Assembly (NCBI GenBank): GCA_014804695.1
Contig: JAAUZJ010000020.1
Span: 1 to 49,666 of the forward strand
DNA length: 49,666 nt
DNA from: Lachnospiraceae bacterium
GTDB lineage: Bacteria; Bacillota; Clostridia; Lachnospirales; Lachnospiraceae
Direction: 5' to 3'
A program made the translations under genes and the position numbers. Shown here piece by piece: positions 1-5,371 of the stretch. Position 1 is the stretch's first letter; each line of letters starts with the position of its first letter. The notes under the pieces were generated by a model, which had not been told where the DNA came from, did no database searches, and saw nothing but the letters and a program-made list of their open reading frames with translations.

Positions 1-2
1 TA

Positions 3-113
3 ATGAAATCAAATATGTGTGCTGCCACAATATGTAGTGGTGGCTCTGAAGGTGGAAAATACCATTTCCAAGTGGCTCTCAAGCGGGAAACTGGTGGCTC
101 CCAAGGGGGATAA
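3..113 (+). other. 36-codon open frame with three short direct repeats, uncertain
   Basis: An ATG-started frame of 36 codons lies in the same frame as the recombinase remnant that follows and is separated from it by one TAA. At DNA level it contains three imperfect copies of GTGGCTCYSAAG (starting near 40, 72 and 94), translated partly as GGSEGG and GGSQGG. No ribosome binding site can be judged at the window edge. It may be a short gene of the adjacent mobile element, or non-coding repeat DNA. I do not recognise the product. Confidence 0.2.
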
Positions 114-134
114 TATTCAAATGCACATAAGGCT

Positions 135-431
135 ATGGATCAGGGGGAATATGAGCGGAAGTATGCCGGATACTGCGAGCGGCATGAGGTGGCAAGGAAG
201 CGGCTGGCGGAGATCGGGGAGCTCCGGCTAGAGCGTAATGTCAAGCGCACAAAGATTTCCATGTTCCTCGAAAAGCTGGCGGACAGCGCCGAGCTGGTAA
301 CAGAATTTGACGAGGAACTTTGGTATTCCACGGTGGACTTCGTAACGGTATATGAAGATATGCGGATGGTGTTCACATTCCGCGACGGGAATACAGTTGA
401 GATAAAAAAGTGTGAATGGAGGGCGGCATAA
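135..431 (+). pseudogene. C-terminal remnant of a large serine recombinase
   Basis: The 98 codons resemble the extreme C-terminus of large serine recombinases of conjugative and mobilisable elements (DUF4368-like tail). Hallmarks are FLEKLADSAELVTEFDEELW, then a segment ending in a hydrophobic strand followed by FRDGNTVEIK. Full-length family members are roughly 500-600 residues with an N-terminal catalytic serine domain and a zinc-ribbon domain. None of these is present, because an in-frame stop (TAA at 111-113) lies just upstream. The likely reading is a decayed integrase at the end of an integrated element extending left of the window. Its stop overlaps the start of the next fragment (TAATG), a coupling common in tandem recombinase genes. 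Identity is by family recognition only. Confidence 0.6.
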
Positions 432-601
432 TGGAAACAGCAGATAAAAAGATTAGGGTGGCAATGTACTGCCGGATGGGTACTGATACGGATAGCAGGC
501 AAGGGCCGGGAATGCAGAAAAGGTGGCGCATTCCGCAGAGTAATCCGCCAGCAGACTATCCCAAAATAGAACAGGTCTTTGAACGCAGGCACATAATATA
601 A
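431..601 (+). pseudogene. N-terminal fragment of a second serine recombinase
   Basis: The ATG at 431 overlaps the preceding stop. The first residues, KKIRVAMYCRMGTDTDSRQ, match the start of the serine recombinase catalytic domain (consensus KIRVAaYCRVSTD, first strand and helix). In the true family a serine follows in the YCRVS motif; here the position reads YCRMGTD, so the catalytic Ser is replaced by Gly. After about 20 residues the resemblance is lost and the frame stops at 601. This is a dead 5' fragment of a tandem recombinase gene. Confidence 0.5.
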
Positions 602-614
602 TATGAGATAATTC

Positions 615-653
615 AAGCCCGCCGGTTCCGATATGAGAGCCTGCGGGCTTTTT
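615..653 (+). terminator. Intrinsic terminator after recombinase remnants
   Basis: The inverted repeat AAGCCCGC (615-622) and GCGGGCTT (643-650) is followed by a run of T. The 6-bp GC core and T-tract are typical of an intrinsic terminator. It probably marks the end of the recombinase transcript and of the mobile element. Confidence 0.7.
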
Positions 654-810
654 GCCGTTTACAAAGTATTCTTTTTACGATAGAATACAGGCTGTAAGGG
701 GTGTTCATTTTGGGGATATAAAGGCACAAAATACAGTGGTTGCTAAAGAAACATGGCGAGAATGAATACCCTATCTTGTATTTTTAGCTTGAAAAAGTAT
801 CCGCTATAAT

Positions 811-972
811 TGTATTAAAGTTTGTCGGGAAATATGGGCAGAAGGATATTATGTGAGTACAGTAGGCCTCAATGAGGCAACCATAAAAAAGTATATACAG
901 GAGCAAGAGAGCCATGATATAGCGATGGATAAATTAAGTGTGAAAGAGTATGAGAACCCCTTTAAGGGGTAG
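811..972 (+). pseudogene. tnpA: 3' fragment of an IS200/IS605-family TnpA (Y1 transposase)
   Basis: In the frame ending at the TAG at 970-972, the DNA reads WAEGYYVSTVGLNEATIKKY, then IQEQESHDIAMDKLSVKEYE and NPFKG. This is recognisable as the C-terminus of the single-strand HUH/Y1 transposase of IS200/IS605 elements, which carries the helix with the catalytic Tyr. Only about 54 codons remain. The HUH part and the start are missing, and a TGA lies upstream at 790-792. The fragment is therefore non-functional. It is followed at once by the structured tail described separately. Confidence 0.7.
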
Positions 973-1125
973 CCGGTAGTAAAAATGCCCTTTCAAGGGC
1001 TGCGACGAGTCAAGGGCGTTAAGGCTTGAACAAAGTGAAAGCCAGCGTCTTTAGGCGCTGGCCGGTAACTGCCCCTTATAGGGGCGAGCAAACCACCCGT
1101 TTGACGGGTGGTCATGATTTTTACT
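956..1125 (+). mobile_element. Structured right end of IS200/IS605-type element (five consecutive hairpins)
   Basis: Five perfect or near-perfect stem-loops follow one another: ACCCCTT/AAGGGGT (956-970), GCCCTT/AAGGGC (987-1000), GCCAGCG/CGCTGGC (1041-1062), GCCCCT/AGGGGC (1071-1085) and ACCACCCGT/ACGGGTGGT (1092-1112, 9-bp stem, 3-nt loop). The last one resembles the subterminal hairpin of an IS200/IS605 right end. The density of stems also resembles the omega-RNA made from the 3' end of tnpB elements, but no tnpB is present here. A 15-bp near-repeat AAAAGTATCCGYTAT occurs at about 793 and 1130, on either side of the remnant. Confidence 0.6.
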
Positions 1126-1172
1126 TATAAAAGTATCCGTTATCAGGGTGCTTTTCAAAAGCAGGAGGAATT

Positions 1173-2390
1173 ATGAAAAAATTTAGGAAATCGGCCTTAC
1201 AGTTTTTTTTGGTTTTCTTTTTATTGTTTTTAATACCAGGTTTGCGGGTATCGGCGAAGGAACTGTCACCGATGATCGTCCGGGACGGCGATGAAAATAC
1301 CATCACGATTACGGCAGAGGACGGCAGCACAATAGGGGCAGTTTACATAAAGTGGGATGACCCCGTGGTTCCGTATCAGCTCAGGACGGACCATGATACG
1401 ATAGAATGCGGAAAAGATGGTTTTCTGCATGAATTTATCCTTCTTCCGGAAAACAGCCAGGCCGTGACTATTCTCCAGCCGGAAATGAGGCTTTATAAAA
1501 ATGAAGTAAGGATCTTTACGGACGAGTCGGTGCCGGATGATGTGCAGATATGGCTGCCACCATGTGAACGTGCCGATATTATGCTGATCCCTGCGCATTC
1601 TGATGACGAAATCCTGTTTATGGGCGGCGTTGCTCCCACCTATGGTGCAGAGCTTGGTGCGAGCGTGCAGGTGGTCTATATGACGGAATTTCGCAGCACT
1701 TACCAGGATGTGCGAGAGCATGAAAAGCTGGATGGGCTGTGGCGGGACGGTGTACGCAACTATCCCGTCTGTGGGAATTTCAGGGATGTATATTGCAACG
1801 ATCTGGCGGATGCAAAGAATAAGTATGACTATCAGGCGGCGGTTGATTACCTGACGGATACTATACGCCGGTTTAAACCGCAGGTGGTCGTGACGCATGA
1901 CTTTAACGGAGAGTATGGGCATGGATTTCATATGCTTACTGCCAATGCGACGGCCCAGGCACTGGAGAATGCGGCGGATGATACTTACAGGACGGATACG
2001 GAGGTTTTCCTTACATATGGAATCTGGGACACACCCAAGACATACATTCATCTATACGGTGAGAACAGGATTAGCATGGATTTACGCATTCCTCTTGCAT
2101 CCATGGGTGGGCAGACAGCTCTGGAGGTGGCGAAGGAAGCGTATAAAAAGCATGCCTCACAGCAGAAATATTCTTTTCGTGTGGCGGATGATTACGAGCA
2201 CAGCTGCGCAGAGTTTGGGCTGTACCGGACGAACGTAGGCTACGATACAGGGAACAGCATGCTGGAAAATATCGTACTCTATGGAGAGCAGGAACGTCTA
2301 GAGAGAGAGGAACAGGAGCGTGCTGTGAGGGAAGAGCAGGAGCGCCTTATGATGATTCCATGGATGGGGCTTAAGGAAAGGGCGAGATAG
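1173..2390 (+). CDS. Secreted PIG-L/LmbE-family N-acyl-sugar deacetylase
   Basis: A 405-residue protein that starts at the ATG behind GGAGGAA. Residues 1-28 form a signal peptide (basic start, hydrophobic stretch, PGLRVSA before the likely cut). Residues of about 30-130 may be a beta-rich N-terminal module. The catalytic PIG-L domain follows, with AHSDDEILFMGG at about 141 (the family zinc/catalytic motif is AHPDDE) and THDFNGEYGHGFH near 230 carrying the second metal histidines. Relatives deacetylate GlcNAc-type substrates; outside the cell the target could be a glycan or glycolipid, which is inference. The C-terminus is a charged repeat (EEQERLEREEQERAVREEQE) and then stops abruptly, so a further domain may have been lost. 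It sits just downstream of the IS remnant and appears monocistronic. Confidence 0.75.
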   Translation: MKKFRKSALQFFLVFFLLFLIPGLRVSAKELSPMIVRDGDENTITITAEDGSTIGAVYIKWDDPVVPYQLRTDHDTIECGKDGFLHEFILLPENSQAVTILQPEMRLYKNEVRIFTDESVPDDVQIWLPPCERADIMLIPAHSDDEILFMGGVAPTYGAELGASVQVVYMTEFRSTYQDVREHEKLDGLWRDGVRNYPVCGNFRDVYCNDLADAKNKYDYQAAVDYLTDTIRRFKPQVVVTHDFNGEYGHGFHMLTANATAQALENAADDTYRTDTEVFLTYGIWDTPKTYIHLYGENRISMDLRIPLASMGGQTALEVAKEAYKKHASQQKYSFRVADDYEHSCAEFGLYRTNVGYDTGNSMLENIVLYGEQERLEREEQERAVREEQERLMMIPWMGLKERAR

Positions 2391-2422
2391 CAATGTCAGA
2401 TGCTTTTCAACCCTCTTTTTCC

Positions 2423-2451
2423 TTGCCATAACTGGAATTATTTGCTATAAT
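2423..2451 (+). promoter_or_regulatory. Sigma-A-type promoter of pfp
   Basis: TTGCCA at 2423-2428 and a perfect TATAAT at 2446-2451 are separated by 17 bp. Transcription should start near 2458, giving an 80-nt leader that includes the inverted repeat described next. Confidence 0.7.
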
Positions 2452-2475
2452 TTTTTTGACGTTACCTTATGTTAA

Positions 2476-2510
2476 ACAATAGAAAGCACGCTCTGCGATC
2501 TTTCTATTGT
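2476..2510 (+). repeat. Inverted repeat in the pfp 5' leader
   Basis: ACAATAGAAAG (2476-2486) and CTTTCTATTGT (2500-2510) form a perfect 11-bp stem with a 13-nt loop. It lies between the predicted start site and the pfp ribosome binding site. No T-tract follows, so it is not a standard terminator. It may be an mRNA-stabilising hairpin or an operator. Confidence 0.5.
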
Positions 2511-2539
2511 CATGAATAAAATGTAAAGGAGATGTAATA

Positions 2540-3766
2540 ATGAAAGGAAACATTGTTGTTGGACAGTCTGGCGGCCCTACAGCCGTAATTAACTCTTCTG
2601 TGGCAGGTGTATATGCAGCAGCCAAGAAATTAGGTGTTAAGAAAATTTATGGTATGGTTCATGGTATCGAAGGCTTTTTACAGGATAAGATGATCGATCT
2701 TGGCGAATATCTTGATGATGAAACAGGTATTGAGTTATTGAAGAGAACTCCTTCGGCATTTTTAGGCTCATGCCGTTTTAAAATGCCTAAGATTGAAGGA
2801 AATGAAGATGTATACGAGAAAGTATTTGAAATAATGGAGAAACACGATATCGAATGTCTGTTCTATGCGGGTGGTAATGACTCTATGGATACGGTAAAGA
2901 TGCTTTCCGATTATGCAGCAGCTCACAATAAACCACAGAGATTTATGGGTGTTCCCAAGACAATTGATAACGATCTTCCGATCACCGACCATTGCCCAGG
3001 CTATGGTTCAGCAGCTAAGTATATTGCAACCAGTATGAAAGAGATTATCCGTGACAATGAATCTTTCGGTGCTAAGAAACCTACAATCTGTATCGTTGAG
3101 ATCATGGGACGTAACGCAGGCTGGCTTACAGCAGCGGCAGCTTTGTCCAAAGGTGATGACTGCAGCGGTCCTGATGCTATCTATTTACCGGAAAGAGTAT
3201 TTGACATGGACAAGTTCATGGCTGATGTTAAACATCTGGCAGAAACCAAGTCTTCCGTTGTAATTGCGGTTTCAGAGGGCGTTCATATTGCAGACGGCCG
3301 TTATGTGTGCGAGCTTGGTAAAGAAGTAGCTGTAGATGCTTTCGGTCACAAGCAGATGTCAGGAACGGCAGTTATGCTTGCTAATAAGATTGCAGAGGAA
3401 ACAGGCCTTAAGACTCGTGCTGTAGAGTTCTCTACTTTACAGCGTGCAGCAACTCATATAGCATCTCTTACAGATATTAACGAAGCATTCCAGGTTGGCT
3501 TTGATGCGGTAAATGCTGCTGAAGAAGGCAAGACCGGTATGATGATCACTCTTGACAGAAACGGTGATTCACCTTATCAATGCGGTACAAGCGCATATGA
3601 TATCCATGCAATTGCCAATGTTGAGAGAAAAGTTCCCGACGAATGGATCACTGCGGACGGCAAGGGCTTAAATGACGGTTATGAGAAATATGCAAGACCG
3701 CTTATTATGGGCGAATTACAGCCGTTGTATGTAAATGGGCTTCCTCGTCATTTGGTACGTAAATAG
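2540..3766 (+). CDS. pfp: Pyrophosphate-dependent 6-phosphofructokinase
   Basis: Phosphorylates fructose 6-phosphate at C1 in glycolysis, with pyrophosphate as the predicted phosphoryl donor. The 408 residues begin with the family start GQSGGPTAVINSSVAGV. Two features favour the PPi type. YAGGNDSMDT (near 111) has Asp where ATP enzymes have the second Gly of GGDGS. PKTIDNDLPITDH (near 140) has Lys where ATP enzymes have PGTIDND. The substrate motif MGRNAGW follows near 190. Start: ATG with AAAGGAG six bases upstream. It has its own promoter and terminator and looks monocistronic. The reversible PPi enzyme fits an anaerobe with glycogen turnover genes nearby (glgP, malQ). Confidence 0.92.
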   Translation: MKGNIVVGQSGGPTAVINSSVAGVYAAAKKLGVKKIYGMVHGIEGFLQDKMIDLGEYLDDETGIELLKRTPSAFLGSCRFKMPKIEGNEDVYEKVFEIMEKHDIECLFYAGGNDSMDTVKMLSDYAAAHNKPQRFMGVPKTIDNDLPITDHCPGYGSAAKYIATSMKEIIRDNESFGAKKPTICIVEIMGRNAGWLTAAAALSKGDDCSGPDAIYLPERVFDMDKFMADVKHLAETKSSVVIAVSEGVHIADGRYVCELGKEVAVDAFGHKQMSGTAVMLANKIAEETGLKTRAVEFSTLQRAATHIASLTDINEAFQVGFDAVNAAEEGKTGMMITLDRNGDSPYQCGTSAYDIHAIANVERKVPDEWITADGKGLNDGYEKYARPLIMGELQPLYVNGLPRHLVRK

Positions 3767-3791
3767 GAATGGTATATTATATAAGTTAATT

Positions 3792-3824
3792 AAGGGATTG
3801 GGCCTTGGGGTCTGATCCCTTTTT
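3792..3824 (+). terminator. pfp intrinsic terminator
   Basis: AAGGGAT (3792-3798) pairs with ATCCCTT (3815-3821), followed by TTTTT. It lies 26 bases after the pfp stop codon. A run of nine G lies just beyond, at 3839-3847. Confidence 0.7.
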
Positions 3825-3879
3825 AGATTGCGGGATTCGGGGGGGGGCAGGCTTTGCCTTAGTAAAAGTATAATTATAA

Positions 3880-3908
3880 TTGTATAATTGTGCCTAAAAT
3901 GGTATGAT
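3880..3908 (+). promoter_or_regulatory. Promoter of the signalling operon
   Basis: TTGTAT (3880-3885) and TATGAT (3903-3908) lie 17 bp apart, 55 bases upstream of the first gene. This is the only good promoter seen before the four-gene signalling run. Confidence 0.55.
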
Positions 3909-3963
3909 ATTAAGAAGAATGTCGTTTGATTAAATCATTAAATTTAAAGGGGAGACTGCGGTA

Positions 3964-4221
3964 ATGATTACGATATTTAATAGGAAGATGATTTTTACAT
4001 CTTTTTCTATGGAAGAGCAGGCAAATGTAAGAAATGTATTAGATAATAATGGAATAAGGCATTATGTTAAAGTGGTTAACAGGAGAAGTTCTTCGCCATT
4101 TGCTAATGGTACCCGCGGGATAACCGGAAGTTTTGGAGAGAAATTTGAATATACATATGAATATATTATTTATGTTCATAAAAAGGATTATGAACTGGCG
4201 AACAGATGTATACATAAATAA
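3964..4221 (+). CDS. Small DUF2007-like protein
   Basis: An 85-residue soluble protein, starting at the ATG after GGGGAGAC. It has the layout of small DUF2007-like proteins: a first strand (MITIFNRKMIFTSF), a helix with an EEQANVRNVLDNNGI pattern, a basic loop (VVNRRSSSPF), and a final strand-helix (YIIYVHKKDYELANRCI). Proteins of this kind are described as putative signal-transducing, without a known biochemical role. It lies 22 bases upstream of the receiver/HD gene and is probably co-transcribed with it. Family assignment is tentative. Confidence 0.55.
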   Translation: MITIFNRKMIFTSFSMEEQANVRNVLDNNGIRHYVKVVNRRSSSPFANGTRGITGSFGEKFEYTYEYIIYVHKKDYELANRCIHK

Positions 4222-4243
4222 ATTTTTATAATAGGAGAAAAAT

Positions 4244-5317
4244 ATGTCACAGGAAAACGCAACAAAAGAAATTGCAAAGATTCTGGTAGTGGATGATGTA
4301 GAGAATAACAGGTTTGTGCTGCGGGATATTATACAGGAAATGGGGTATCAGCCTATTTTGGTAGAGAGTGGTGCACAGGCTCTCAAAGTAATTGAAAGGA
4401 TGCATCCGCAATTAGCTATTTTGGATATAGCGATGCCGGAGATGGATGGGTATGAGTTATGTAAACTGATAAAGGACAATCCGGAAACAAGAGATATTCC
4501 GGTAGTTTTCATTTCAGCATTTGACGATCCTTCAGATGTGGTGAAAGGATTTGATTTCGGCGGTGAGGACTATATTACCAAACCTTTTATACCAAAGGTT
4601 GTAAAGGCCAGACTTAAGCTGCACTTAAAACTGTATGATGCCCATAAGGAATTGCATGAGATGAACAGGCGTTTGAAGAGTTTTGTAAACGAGCAGCTTT
4701 ACCAATTGGAAATGGAAAAGAAGAACGTTCTCTATGCGCTTATCCGCGTGGCAAGGGAGAACGCCTGCTATGATGTGGACCATATGGAGCGTCTTTGTTA
4801 TAATTGCCGTATTTTGGTAGAAGCCATGCAGTTATCGCCTGAGTATGGACATTTAATTTCGGATTCTTATGTTGATACTATTGAGATAGCAGCGCCGCTT
4901 TGCGATTTGGGAAATGTAGCTATTCCTACGGATATCTTACAGAAAAGAGAATCTCTTACGCCTGAGGAAATGGAAGTTATTCGGACACATACTACGATAG
5001 GCGCTACAATTCTTAATGATGTCATGGATACCGGAGATTATAATGACTTTTTACAGATGTCAATGGATATAGCGCACTATCACCATGAAAACTGGGACGG
5101 AAGCGGCTATCCCTGCCAGAAGAAAGGGGATGAAATTCCGTTATCGGCACAAATTGTATCAATAGTGAGCGACTATTGTGCGATGACGGAGAATCGTATC
5201 TATAGGGAGTCTTATCATAATGAAGATGCGCTTGAGATGATGGAGAAGGATGTTGGAATAAAATATAATCCGGACATTTTCCGCATTATACGTAAAATAT
5301 ACCGTCATATGAACTAG
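4244..5317 (+). CDS. Response regulator with degenerate HD-GYP domain
   Basis: A 357-residue cytoplasmic protein, start supported by TAGGAG. Residues 12-130 are a receiver (VVDDVENN acidic pocket, phosphoacceptor Asp61 in LAILDIAMPEMDG, Lys in ITKPF). A coiled linker (130-165) leads to an HD-GYP-type domain: H179 region, THTTIGATIL (H248), YHHENWDGSGYP (H279, H280 and the GYP loop) and SDYCAMT. HD-GYP enzymes hydrolyse cyclic di-GMP. Here the signature HDIGK motif reads C219-D220-L-G-N, so one metal-ligand His is replaced by Cys and the following Lys by Asn. It may be a regulatory pseudo-phosphodiesterase or use altered metal ligation. It is the natural phosphorelay target of the two hybrid kinases that follow in the same operon. 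Confidence 0.85.
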   Translation: MSQENATKEIAKILVVDDVENNRFVLRDIIQEMGYQPILVESGAQALKVIERMHPQLAILDIAMPEMDGYELCKLIKDNPETRDIPVVFISAFDDPSDVVKGFDFGGEDYITKPFIPKVVKARLKLHLKLYDAHKELHEMNRRLKSFVNEQLYQLEMEKKNVLYALIRVARENACYDVDHMERLCYNCRILVEAMQLSPEYGHLISDSYVDTIEIAAPLCDLGNVAIPTDILQKRESLTPEEMEVIRTHTTIGATILNDVMDTGDYNDFLQMSMDIAHYHHENWDGSGYPCQKKGDEIPLSAQIVSIVSDYCAMTENRIYRESYHNEDALEMMEKDVGIKYNPDIFRIIRKIYRHMN

Positions 5318-5371
5318 ATAAACACAACTGTCTGCAATCAGACTTATATATGTTTGGTGAGGAGGGGTTAC

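Noticed and set aside
1266..2051. 261-codon open frame on the minus strand
   Set aside because: It lies fully inside the PIG-L gene, has no ribosome binding site, and its product has no recognisable domain; it is an antisense shadow.
3839..3847. Run of nine G near the signalling operon promoter as a phase-variable tract
   Set aside because: It lies outside the promoter spacer and outside any coding frame, so a length change would have no clear effect.
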